DNA of 64,000 nucleotides from Symbiodinium natans (lineage: Eukaryota; Sar; Dinophyceae; Suessiales; Symbiodiniaceae), in assembly GCA_905221605.1 (NCBI GenBank), contig CAJNDS010001591.1, forward strand, positions 308,040 through 372,039, given 5' to 3'. The position numbers and the translations under genes are program-made. Shown here in pieces: positions 20,801 to 31,500 of the stretch. Each line of letters opens with the position of its first letter. Within the stretch, counting starts at the first letter, position 1. The notes beneath the pieces were generated by a model. The model made no database searches, was not told where the DNA came from, and was given only the letters and a program-made list of their open reading frames with translations.

Positions 20801-22911
20801 CCCTCAAGGCCCAGAACCCTTGTAGCCCCCCCTGAGACCCCAAACCTAAAACCCAAAACCGTAGACCCTGAACGCCTAAAACCCCCCAAAACCCTAAAAC
20901 CCCGAAAGCCCCAAACCAATTCAAAAGCCGAAGCCCCTAAACCTATCCTAAACCCCCCCAATTCACAACCCTCCACCCCCAATTCAAAACCCCAACCCCG
21001 AGAATCCCCAAGACCCACCCATATCCTACCCGGGACCCTCTTCACCTACAGTTTTATGGGTCATGCCTACTAGTTAAGGGTGGTTACGACTAAACCCTAA
21101 ACCCTAAACCCTAAACCCTAAACCCTAAACCCCAAACCCCAAACCCCCCTAAAAGCCTCCGTATTGAAGGCATCTCGGAGCTTGAAGTTGTAGTTGCAGC
21201 ACCGAAGCGGGTCGCGGAACGAGCCTCGACTTTGCGCCCTTCTCTTCCAGGGGTGTCTTCGGGTTTAGGGTTTAGGGTTTAGGGTTTAGGGTTTAGGGTT
21301 GAGGGTTTAGGGTTTAGGGCTGCTTTAGGAGCTTAACTTAAGCCGCTTAAGTTCTGAGGGCCTGTTGGGGCTCTTGGGGGTTTTAGGGGGGCTCTTGGGG
21401 GCTTATGGCTCTCAGGGGGTTTAGGGTGTAGGGGGCTTAGGGCTTTCGGGGTGGGTGCAATGCAATCTCAGCAGGGAAACCTAGCTTCTGCTGCGTCACG
21501 TCGTCGAAGACCTGCATTGCAGACTTCGCGCGCATGCAACTTCTGCTGTCAGGCATGTATTGTCGCAACCGGACTCCTAACCCTAAACCCTAAACCCTAA
21601 CCCCTAACCCCCAAACCCTAAACCCTAAACCCACATATTCTGCTATTGATGAACGCCTCTCCCAGTCTCCGGGCCTCTGCGGTGGGTCGGCAAAAGCCTC
21701 AGCAACTCCGGATCATAGAGGCGCAGACTCTCAATTAAACCCATGGTTCGGGGTTTAGAGTTTAGAGTTTAGCGCTGAGGGTTTCTCAGGCTGCGCTGGT
21801 TCCCAATGGTGACTGCCGGAATCTTCGCCTCAGCGCAGCTCCCTCGTCCCCAAAGCACTGGAAGCACCGGGGTCAAGACAGCAGCAAACGCACTGCATCG
21901 GCCGCCGCATCGTCAGGAAACTGGGCGGATGAACTCGCAAACATCACACATATGCTTCTAACTACCCGAGTGGCACGCCCTGGCTCTGCATATCTCTATA
22001 GACATGGGGGTTTACGAAAATGCTGGGATATAAACCTCCAAATAGTAGGGTTACCTTATAATCAGGACCCCAATAAGGTACCCCCCCCCCCCCCCCCCCC
22101 CCCCCAATTTCGGAAACCGCCACATGGCTGCGGCTTCAGCCTCTGCATGTACTGCCCCGGTGGTGTGTGGAGAACGTCCACCTCCCAGCTGGCACCTCAA
22201 ACGGCAACGACACGACTTTGTCAACTCTGGATGCCAAAGACTCAAAGCCACAGCGCTACAGGCAAGCCCTCAGAGCCCAGAATGAGGTATCTTGTGCTCA
22301 GGCCCTCCCTCTGCAAGAATGTGAGAGGACCCGAACTTCCTAACTATGGGAACCAGTAAGTAGTCAGTTACCGCGTAGTTTACATGGCCCGTGAACCTCC
22401 CTTAATTGCGGAACCCCTATATGCCCCGTATATACTCTGTGAGACCCAAGGGCCCATACTTCAGAACCGGCACCACGCATCTTCCCCTCAACCCGAAACC
22501 CGAAACCTAACGGGATCATGCAACTACCCCTAAACCCTAAACCCCCTTAGATGCAGTTTGGGCTCATTCATGTAAGCAAGATCGCTGCAGCTGCCGCCGG
22601 AGGCAGTCGGTCCTGCTGCTTGTGAGCTCAAGAAGCAAACAAAAGCCTAAACTCCCTAAACCCCACATGGTCCCTTACCCTCTCCAAGGCGCTCTGAAGC
22701 TTGGAGTTTGCAGGGTAGATGTGGGGGTTTTGAAGGGTTCCCCATTTAAGGGCCCTTTTTAGGGATCATGTAACTACCCAAAAGACGATAAACGGACTCA
22801 GTAACCCTATCAACCAAAGTAACCCTAAGCGTGGACGTGCAGTCAAGTACAGGCCTTTCAATCGCGTAGAAGAGCTGATTGCCAAGCCGATCCTCCACGG
22901 AGTATCGGTTC
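17839..22911 (-). CDS. Phospholipid scramblase family protein
   Basis: Exons: 22855-22911 (NRYSVEDRLGNQLFYAIE), 22584-22612, 22141-22195 (SWEVDVLHTPPGQYMQ), 21500-21561 (VFDDVTQQKLG), 21157-21224 (SFRDPLRCCNYNFKLRDAF), 20328-20363 (VLEVHGGCCQPA), 20051-20081 (LSFDVLDAQTG), 19513-19565 (ARVASIQKQVPS), 18437-18496 (WIFASDVDNYKIQF), 17839-17890 (DVGSAVVADAFMDAS). The order matches the scramblase domain: NRYxVxDxxGxxLxYAxE, the R-W strand, the repeated 'vl.vhgpcC' and 'FxVxDxxG' strands, and the late DxDNYxIxF motif. The family moves phospholipids between membrane leaflets. Every listed junction is phase-consistent. One donor (19512) is supplied by a telomeric GTTTAGGG. A likely upstream exon is 23313-23355, which joins in phase. 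The 3' end after 17839 is open; an Ala-rich frame at about 17330-17420 may follow. Confidence 0.85.
18541..18654. repeat. Homogenised variant array (TTTAGGC)n
   Basis: About 14 units of the variant TTTAGGC in tandem, beside standard TTTAGGG copies, right of scramblase exon 18437-18496. The shared variant points to local amplification of one mutated unit. Confidence 0.95.
19587..19695. repeat. Interstitial telomeric array (TTTAGGG)n
   Basis: About 15 TTTAGGG copies to the right of scramblase exon 19513-19565; the same exon has CCCTAAA on its left. Confidence 0.97.
19763..19850. mobile_element. Short element, family G
   Basis: About 90-105 bp sharing GGGGTCTTAATAACTAGAAC-like starts, GGGGGTTATT and TTATTCCGAC ends with copies at 5555-5660 and 43095-43205. 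Confidence 0.75.
20390..20545. repeat. Variant array (TTAGGGC)n grading into TTTAGGG
   Basis: Eleven or more units of TTAGGGC followed by standard TTTAGGG units, right of scramblase exon 20328-20363. Confidence 0.95.
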
Positions 22912-23621
22912 CTTGGAAATGCTACCCTGATATTTGGTTAGGTTTTAAGCTTGTCGGCTTTCTGTAGGCGCTACAGGGTTTAGGGCTTTTCGGCTTAAGG
23001 GGTTGAGGGTCATAGGGCTTGAGTTTTGGGGTTGAAGGTTGATATTTGGGAAGCTTGCATCCCACCCGGCCCCGGTAGCCAGAAATCAGGATGAAGCCCT
23101 AGAAATGGGCTCAATGGCCCTGCTGTTGGCTAGAAAATGTTTGAAAGGTCTGCCATTACCCCCTTCTTCTTCTTCAAGAAGAAACCCTAAACCCTAAACC
23201 CTAAGCCCTCAGCCCTAAGCCCTAAACCCTAAACCGTAACCCTCAAACCTAACCCGGAGCCCTGTCTGGCCTTGCATGGCTTTGCAGTCCCTTTCTGGCC
23301 CCCTGCATGCACCCTGAACTCTGACGTTGTAAAGTGTGTTGAGGATTTGCAGCGCCTTCGATGGAAGACGGTGGGAATTGAGGGCGGCAGCCCTGGACCC
23401 TAAAAGGCAATCATTTGGATGGTGGCCTGTGGAAGCTCACGGCATAAAAGTTGTCGGACTGCATTGAAATATAGACTTCGCGTCTCATGCCCCTCCCCCC
23501 CACACCCCAAACACCCCTGTGTGTGTGGGGCGTCATTTCCACATCGTACTTGCCCTAACCCTAAACCCGAAACCCTAAACCCTAAACCTTAATCCCTAAA
23601 CCCTAAACCCTAAACCCGAAC

Positions 23622-25674
23622 CCCTCCACAAGGACATCTTTTGCAGCTTCAGCAACCGGGCTTCGATCTCGGCCCCTAGGAAGGTTGTCACCTTCGATCA
23701 GGTTTAAGGTGCAGGGTTTAGGGTTTAGGGGTTAGGGTGATGGATTTGGGAATTTCAGAGTTTAGGGGCCTTGGTGATTTAGGGTTTAGGGTCTGAGAAT
23801 TAGGGTTCTCGTCTCGAATCACTCACGCCCGCCTCCTGCAACCAGCTGACCCGCTCGCGTACCTGCATGTGATCACTGGCCTCCCTAAACCGTAAACCCT
23901 AAACCCTGAACCCTCAACCCTAAACTCAGTGAAAGCCGGAAAAAAAATTCAAAATTGGAGTGACATGAAATACGAATACTCGGCTACTTTCCTTCTGATC
24001 GCCCCTAAACCCTAAGCCCTGAACCCCACACCCTAAACCCCAAACCCTAGACACTAGTAACCACCTAGTTCGCTATCACCATCAAGCACCGGGCTCTCTG
24101 ATGGCCTGAAGCTCTGGGACGCTCGCAAGCAGGGCCTGAGTTTGGGCCACTTACTGGCAGAAGGGTTTAGGGTTGAGGGTTTAGGGCAAGAGGGAGCCCA
24201 AGGGGGCAACACGGGCTTTCAGGGCTTAGGTAGGGATCCCCCCTCCCCAAAGGAACCCCTTAAGGGCTTGGAGAGGGACCCCCGAAAAAAACCGAATATC
24301 CCTCCTAACCCCTAAAGCCCTAAAGCCCTAAACCCCTAAAGCCCTAAACCCCTAAAGCCCTAAGCCCCTAAAGCACTAAAGCCCTAAACCCCTAAACCCC
24401 CCCCCCATCACCACCACGAACCCTCCTTCCAAGCTGTTTGCAAGCGAGACGCCAAGGCGGGGTGGCCCATGACCTGCCAAGGCTGGATGTAAAACCTCCC
24501 TTGCCTTTTCGCCTTGGGGGTTCGAGATTTTTGTCGGGTTTATTTTTAGGGTTCAGGGTATAGGGTTTAGGGTTCAGGGGTTTAGGGTTTAGGGTTTAGG
24601 AATGCAAAACCTCCTTGCCATTTGGGGGTTTCCGGAATTAGGGGGGGGTACCTTATTGGGGTCCTTATTGTAAGGGAATCCTACCATTTGGGGTCGATAC
24701 TAACGTAAACCCCCATATTGCCTTATGGGTTTTGATTTTCGGGCATTGCAGGCCTTTTTAGGGGATTTAGGGGTTTCGTTGCCATTTTGCCTTTGGGGTC
24801 TTAGGGGCTGTTTAGGGGGTAGGGTGTTTCGGGTCCAGGAAGGGAAGTTTGAAGTTGGTTTAGGGTCTAAGGATTTTAGGGGCTAGAGTTTACGGGGTTT
24901 AGGGTTTAGGGTTTAGTGTTTAGGGTGTAGGGTGTGGCGTTTAGGGTTTAGGGGTTGGACACCTGATCCCGTGCCCGCGCCTGCTGTGCTGGTGGAGCCG
25001 ATGCCAGTGGCACGTACGCCATGGCTGCGGATGGCCCGGCTGGCTGCGTGAAAGAGTTTGTCAGACTCATCGGTTTTCGCTGCGGCCCTCACGAGCTGGG
25101 AAGCCTTGACCAAAGGATCTGCCTTTACCGGGTGTCCTCTCTATACATCTTCAAACGTGCTTGAAGGCACTGGAGCCAAGTCAAATGTGCGTGCAGCGCT
25201 CTTACAGTCACAACCGCCCAAATGCCACGGGAAGTAAATGAGTGCTAAAAGGTGTTGATGATCCAGAAGCCCTACCATAGGGGTTGTTACAAGATACCAG
25301 TTTTTGGGTTCACTTGGTCCCCAAGGCGTTCCCGGCCAACGATCCCTAACCCTAAACCCTCAACCTTAAACCCTAGACCCTAAACCCTAAACGGCCCTAA
25401 ACCCTAAACCCTAAACCCTCAACCCTAAGCCCTAAGCCCTAAGCCCTGAGCCCTAAGCCCTAAGCCCTAAGCCCTAAGCCCTAAACCCTAAACCCCAACC
25501 TAAGGAACTCGCTCGCGACCACGAAGGCAGGGCCCGCCTGTCGAGTTGCCTTTGGATCCTGAAGGGCATCCGCCAACTACATTTGCAGATCTTTGGGTTA
25601 GGGTTTAGGGTTTAGGGTTTAGGGTTTAGGGTTTAGGGTTTAGGGTTTAGGGTTTAGGGTTTAGGGTTTAGGGT

Positions 25675-25741
<67 letters not shown>

Positions 25742-28365
25742 GGTTTAGGGTTCATGTACGCACCTTTGCCCGTACTCCCCTTAGAGCTTAGAACCTTAAG
25801 ACACGATACTTGCAATACTCCCTCGCGTTTGAGATCAACAAAATCTGTACACGATATCTTCCGAGGAGACCACACGAGTAGCAAAACAGCAATCCCCAAA
25901 AAGCATTGGAGGACCGTGGTTTGCACGATGGGGGAAAGCTGGCATATGGAGCATTGTTGGGGGATTCGGCTGTCATCTGGTGCTGCGGCCTGTGCAAGCA
26001 TCACACTACTGTGAGACATGTGGGCATTCTACGAAGTAGGGGCACTCCCCACATACCACAGCGAAAGCCCCTTCTAAGGTTTCCCCCAAATACCCTAAAT
26101 AAACCCTAAACCCTAAACCCTGAACCCTAAAACCCGACAACTTGGGATGTTGCCTCGTCCCACTTCAGAAGCGCTCCAATCTCATCGCGGGGCCTTGGCC
26201 ATCCGAAGGACTCACCCCTGAGCACCAGATGAACCACTCAAAATTTCGGTTTGGGGTGTAATTCGGGTTTAGGGATATACCCCCCCCCCCCCCCCCCCGC
26301 TGCCGATGAATCTAAGGATAAGGTCAGGTCTGCTCGAGTCGACTCGCTTCGACTTGATATGACTTGATGTAAGCACGCCGGATTGTCTTCCTTGAAGACT
26401 GAATGAAACCTAAAAGGGTTCCTGGTCCACATACCTTACTCGGGGTTGCAGTAGTATAGGGCATATGTTCCCAAAAGCAGGGTTCGTGTGGTCCCCAAGG
26501 TGTCACCTTAAGAACCCTAACCCTAAACCCTAAACCCTAAGCCCTGAACCCTGAACCCTAAACCCTAAACCCTAAACACTAAACCCTAAACCCTGAACCC
26601 TAAACCCTAAACTGAGCGGGAGGCTGCTCGTAATTTGTCGGCGCAGGCAGGGCCTGCAGAGAGCTGGGCCAGGCTCTGCGGTTTGCGGTTTAGGGTTTAG
26701 GGTTTATAGGGCTTAGGGCCTAGGGCTTAGGGCTTAGGGTTTAGGGTTTAGGGTTTGGGGTTTGGGGTTTGGGGTTTGGGGTTTGGGGTTTGGGGTTTGG
26801 GGTTTGGGGTTTGGGGTTTGGGGTTTGGGGTTTGGGGTTTGGGGTTTGGGTTCGGGGCCTATACCAACCAAAATTGTGCAGGGAATGGACCAAGCACGAT
26901 TCTGGATAAGAAGCAGGCGCAGGTGCAAAGCCCTTCCGCACGCACATAGTCGGTTATGATTTGGTTAGGGGCCAATGCAACAACGATTTCTATAGCATTT
27001 CTGGGTAAATACGCTGAAAATATGTTCCACATGAACCAGAAGAATACAATACCATCGTCCTAAGCCCTGCAAACCCTAACCCTGAACCCTCAACCGTAAA
27101 CCCCAAACCCTAAACCCCAAATCCGAAACCCCAAACCCTACCATCCGCAACGACGACCGCCTCCTGACGTGGAGCAGGCTTCTGGTTGTCAATCGCAGCT
27201 GCCAGAGCGGTTTCATCGAAAGGGGCATTCGGGTCTTTTGAGGGATTATAGGGATTTTTAGAGGTTGGAGGTTTGTATAGGTCTTTTTTTGTAAAAGGGG
27301 GGGGGGTGAAAAAAGTGGGATGTTAGGGTTTTAGGGTTTAGAAAGTTTATAGAGTATATAGGTTCTAAGCGGTTGTAGGGATTAGAAGGTCATAGGGTTT
27401 CTGGAGTATAGGACTCATGGGCGTCGAGAATGAGTCACTCGATTGATCCATTCTTCGTTTCAGATCGCCTCATGCCGTAGGGGCAACGAGATACGTTGGG
27501 CAAGAGGAACCTAAGCACCCTAAACCCTAAACCCTAAACCCAAACCCTAAACCCTAAACCCTAAACCCTAAACCCTAAACCCTAAACCCTAAACCCTAAA
27601 CCCCAAACCCCAAACCCTAAACCCTAAACCCTAAACCCTAAACCCTAAACCCTACACGCCGCAGAAGCCGGAGGATGTATCTCGCACCACTGCGTTCGGG
27701 CCTGGTTTCGGCTGAGCCGCAGGAACACCCGCCGGTGCGGGCGTCGCCGGTGGATCGGGCTCGGCCTTTCTCCACCTGCAGCTTGCTGTTTTCTTAGCAG
27801 GGAATGGGGGAAGGAGGTACCTAGTTACCTTATACTCCCTTAAAGGGTATATGTGCAGCTTACTGTTTTCTTAGCAGGGAATGGGGGAAGGAGGTACCCT
27901 ATACTCCCTTAAGGGGTATATGTGGGGCCCTAACCCCCGCATTCCCTGCTAACCAACAGAAACGCAACAGACGTCGGGCATCCTGCATGGAGCTAGTTCT
28001 GTAAGAGCTTGTATGGTCAGAAGTTCCGCGTAGGATTTATGGACATTTGTGGACCCTACCCTCAGCGGTTTGCGGGGGCTTAGGGCTTTAGGATTAGAAC
28101 CTTCAACCTTAAACCAGCAAAGTTTGGTGCAAAAGTCAGCTGCGTGCGCTCGCCAGCCTTGCCACAGGTGGTCGTGAGGAGGTGCTCGTCGCTGCCTACG
28201 CATGCGGCTCTCCGTCTCCCGAGGGTGCTCACGCAGAGAAAATTAAGTTAAACTAGAGTTTAGGGTTAAACCCTAAACCCTAAACACCAAACCCGAAACC
28301 CTAAATCCTAAACTCAGACCCTTCCACAAATTTACGATGGCTTCAGGCAGCTCACAAACGGACAT
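23622..28365 (-). CDS. Multi-exon protein of unknown family, partly coiled-coil-like
   Basis: Start exon 28314-28365 (MSVCELPEAIVNLWKGL) joins 28115-28195 (SDEHLLTTTCGKAGERTQL) by phase 1, with the donor in a telomeric GTTTAGG. Further coding segments: about 27655-27765 (Pro/Ala-rich, frame ambiguous), 27142-27234 (DPNAPFDETALAAAIDNQ), 26613-26653 (ALPAPTNYEQPPA), 26154-26217 (GESFGWPRPRDEIGALLKW), about 25508-25558 (ATRQAGPAFVVASE), 24963-25118 (SQLVRAAAKTDESDKLFHAA), 24426-24473, 24106-24135, 23833-23880 (DHMQVRERVSWLQE) and about 23622-23667 (IEARLLKLQKMSLW). The last four join in phase 0 and look alpha-helical, heptad-like. I do not recognise the family. The segments between 27.7 and 25.5 kb are less securely linked, and the boundary to the scramblase gene, about 270 bp away, is inferred from content only. 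Confidence 0.6.
24624..24716. mobile_element. Short inverted-repeat element, family B (GTGGGGGTTTCCG ends)
   Basis: About 95-125 bp, ends GGGGGTTTCCG and CGTAAACCCCC, interior GTACCTTATTGGGGTCC and AAGGGAATCCTACCATTTGG. Other copies: 192-305, 9895-9975, 17229-17333, 18040-18130, 22001-22128, 37131-37216, 39831-40055, 41270-41368, 44249-44320, 47452-47672 (swollen by poly-G), 51606-51692, 60640-60748, 60781-60870. Copies at 22001-22128 and 41270-41368 sit directly against exons. Confidence 0.88.
25598..25753. repeat. TTTAGGG array turning into (TTGAGGG)n
   Basis: About 10 standard units are followed by about 10 units of TTGAGGG and then return to standard, showing block homogenisation of a variant. 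Confidence 0.96.
26754..26850. repeat. Variant array (TTTGGGG)n
   Basis: About 13 units of TTTGGGG in tandem. The same variant recurs at 47107-47165. Open frames here encode only repeat peptides and are not genes. Confidence 0.96.
27520..27652. repeat. Interstitial telomeric array (CCCTAAA)n
   Basis: About 18 CCCTAAA copies with a few CCCCAAA variants between two coding segments of the 23.6-28.4 kb gene. Confidence 0.97.
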
Positions 28366-28573
28366 GTTGCCGTAAAGCAACGCAAATCATGTGGCTGAGA
28401 TGTGCTCCTGTGACTGAAACCTGTCCCCCGCCTTGTTGTTTCCACAAACATGGACACTCGCACAAGCTGCCTGCAAACTCCAAGGCAAACGCTAAACCCT
28501 AAACCCAACACCCTAAACCCCGAGACGAACCCGTCTCTTATCTAGAAACCGAGGTTTAGAAGTTTTAAGGTTA

Positions 28574-31500
28574 TTAGGTGCCGTGCATGGCCTTGTCCTC
28601 CAAAGCACGAACCTCACTGACACGCTCACCACTCAGCATGCCCCCGTGTCTGCCAAAAAAAGACTTTGCACCGCAAGAACGGCTACCCAGAAAGCAATTG
28701 GCAGGCTTAAACTCAAATCTGCATGAGGCGGATTCGGGGTTGCGAGGGCAGGGCTAGTGTACTTGGGGTCCTGAGGGGGGTTGGATATCTTTTGCATTCT
28801 GCACCCCTAAACCCTAACCCCGAATAACCCTAAACCCTAAACCCTAATCACCCTAAACCCTAAACCGCAGCTCTGTGTCAAGTGTACTCAGTAAGGATGG
28901 AACCTGGGGCGCATCGTCCAGTGGCAGAACTCTGGCTCCACGCATTCGCGCCTGGAGCACCAGTTTCGTCAAAGACACGAAGATCGACTCGGAACTTCCC
29001 CGGAAACCAACATTTGTCGTGGTTTTAAGGCTCTCACATCCGAATTCTTAGGCCCTGGAAGTATAGGGTAAGTCGTTCTAAGGAAAGCTCCATAGAATGC
29101 TACCGAAGTGAGGTTTTTTCTGTCCCCCGAGTCGAAACGCCTTCGCCCATTGCGGGAGAGCTCCGCAAAGGGGGGCTTCCCGTCATTTAGGGCGTTTCTT
29201 GCGCGTTTCCGAACAGGACGCCCATACGCCCCAAAAAACACACTCACCAATATTGACAAACCATAACTAGTCGTAAATATACGAAAGACCTATCTGACCT
29301 CATCTTGGAGTTCTCTTTTGCATGGAGCAGCGAGAATTTCACTGGCTGGGAACGCTCCTCAGCCCGAGGGGTTTAGGGTTTAGGGTTTAGGGTTTAGGGT
29401 TCAGAGTTTAGGGTTTAGGGTTTAGGGTTTAGGGTTTAAGGTTTAGGGTTTAGGGTTTAGGGACCCACGGAGAGATCTCTACACCAACCATGGGCCAACT
29501 GCAGCCAAGCTGCCAAGATGGCGCCATCACGGTAGCGAGAGAGCTCCTATACGGGACAGATCACCCAGCACTCACAAGGGACTTATGGGGGGCTTCCGAA
29601 AAATGTTTGGGGAGGATATAAACTGACCCTATCCCCCCTAAACCCTAAACCCCTGACCCCTTTGTGGGACGTATCCGGAAAAAGGCATACGACAGAAGAA
29701 TCTCGGAGGGTCGATGTCCTTCGCCTCGTCCTTCCAGCGCCTGCGACCTCAAAAACCAGCAAATTCGGCGCCGCACGCCCAACCCAAGCCATATGAGACC
29801 TGAACAAAGCCTACAAACCCTATAAAGCCTAAACTCCATCAAACCAAAAGCACCCTGTACACTTGACTCTCAAAGCTTCAAACACCCCAAAGCCTCTACT
29901 GAAGCCTCGGAAGCCTAAACTACTATTTGCTTCCCCCCAAAAACATTAATAATTCCTTGTAGGGGCAATATATGGATTATTATTCTCTTGCTTCTTTGGC
30001 GGGCTCTTAAGCAAACCGTAGGGTTTAGGGTTTAGGGTTTAGGGTTTAGGGTTTAGGGTTTAGGGTTTAGGTTTTAGGGTTTAGGGTCTCTTAAGCAAAC
30101 CGTAGCAAACCCATCCGGGCACCGGGCTCTGGCCGCACAGAGACCGCAGGAAGCCCAGGGTCGAGGCAGCGTTCAGTGCGAGGCCACTCCGGAGTGGCCA
30201 AGGCCTTGGCCCCAAGGGTTTAGGGTTTAGGGTTTAGGGTTTAGGGTTTAGGGTTTAGGGTTTAGGGTTTAGGGAACCCTCTGAACTTCTGCAGAACTCA
30301 TATAAGAAATTGAAGAATCCTATGGAAAAACGGGGCTTTGAACACCCTCTAAGGAAAAGAAAGCCCTGTCCCTCTTGGTTTGGGATCTAGTTAGGGTTTA
30401 TAAGGCTTTGGGCTTCGGGCTTGTCGGGCACAAAATGGAGCTTTGCAAGAAGGCCGAGCGCCACACGTCCGTGCGAGCGGCTTCTCCGCATCCTGCCACA
30501 CCTTGTCAACGCAACGCATTTAGGCACTTTTCTTACTGTTGGTTAGTAGGGAATGGGGGAATGAGGTGGGTATATAATCCCTTATAAAGTATATATACAT
30601 ATATATAGGATTATATAGGGGGGTTCAGGGTACCTCATTCCCTCATTCCCTACTAACCAAGTGTTGTCTGCCTTCCAGGCCCGAAGCTCCAGCTCAAACG
30701 ATGACACACGCATTGCCTGCACGATCCCGAGCTCCCCGCCCCACCGTATGTCAGGGCGCCCGGCCTCAAGTTGAGAGACGGAACCCAAAAACCAACCCCT
30801 TCGAATGCTACTGAACATGCAGTGGACAAAGTGCAATGAAGGGCGAGGGGGTGGGGACCTGCTCTTCGTTCAAAAAAAGGTGGATTTCCCAAATATCAGG
30901 GGTATCCCAGGAACCCCAACATGGACACCCCTATTTGGGCGAAACCTCCGATGCTGCCACGCCTTGGGGACCAAATGAGCCCTAAATTTGGGGGTCATAT
31001 ACCCTATACTACTGTATTCCCTTGCAGGGCCATATGACACCAGAAGCTTGGGATGTTCCCCCTTATACTAACAGTCCTGAAAAGGGAGTTTAGACCCCCT
31101 ATTGCGTTCCCAATTCAGGGCTGTTAGTACAATGGGGAACATCCCAACCCCAAACCCCAAACCCCACACCCCAACCCCCAAACCCTAATACCCTAACCCT
31201 TAACTAAACCCTAAACCCTAAACCCTAAACCTTAGACCCCAAACCCTATAAGCCCCAAGCCCAAAGCCCTTTTAGGGTTCGTTTGGGCTCCAAGATACGC
31301 CACGGGGATCTCAGCGCGGCGCAGAAGGCCCTCTGCCAGCTTGCGAGTGGCCTGGACCCGTGAAGCCGTTTGTGGGGTTTAGGGTTTAGGGTTTAGGGTT
31401 TAGGGTTTAGGGTTAGGGGTTTTAGGGTTTAGGGTTTAGGGGTTTGAGTTTTAGGTTTGGGGTTTGGGGTTTAGGGTCTGGGCTGGATACGCAGATGAAG

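Noticed and set aside
26734-26959. Open frames encoding NPKPQT or GFGVWGL repeats
   Set aside because: They are direct translations of TTTGGGG/CCCCAAA arrays; the same holds for similar frames at 25.6-25.8, 61.6-61.9 and 34.3 kb.
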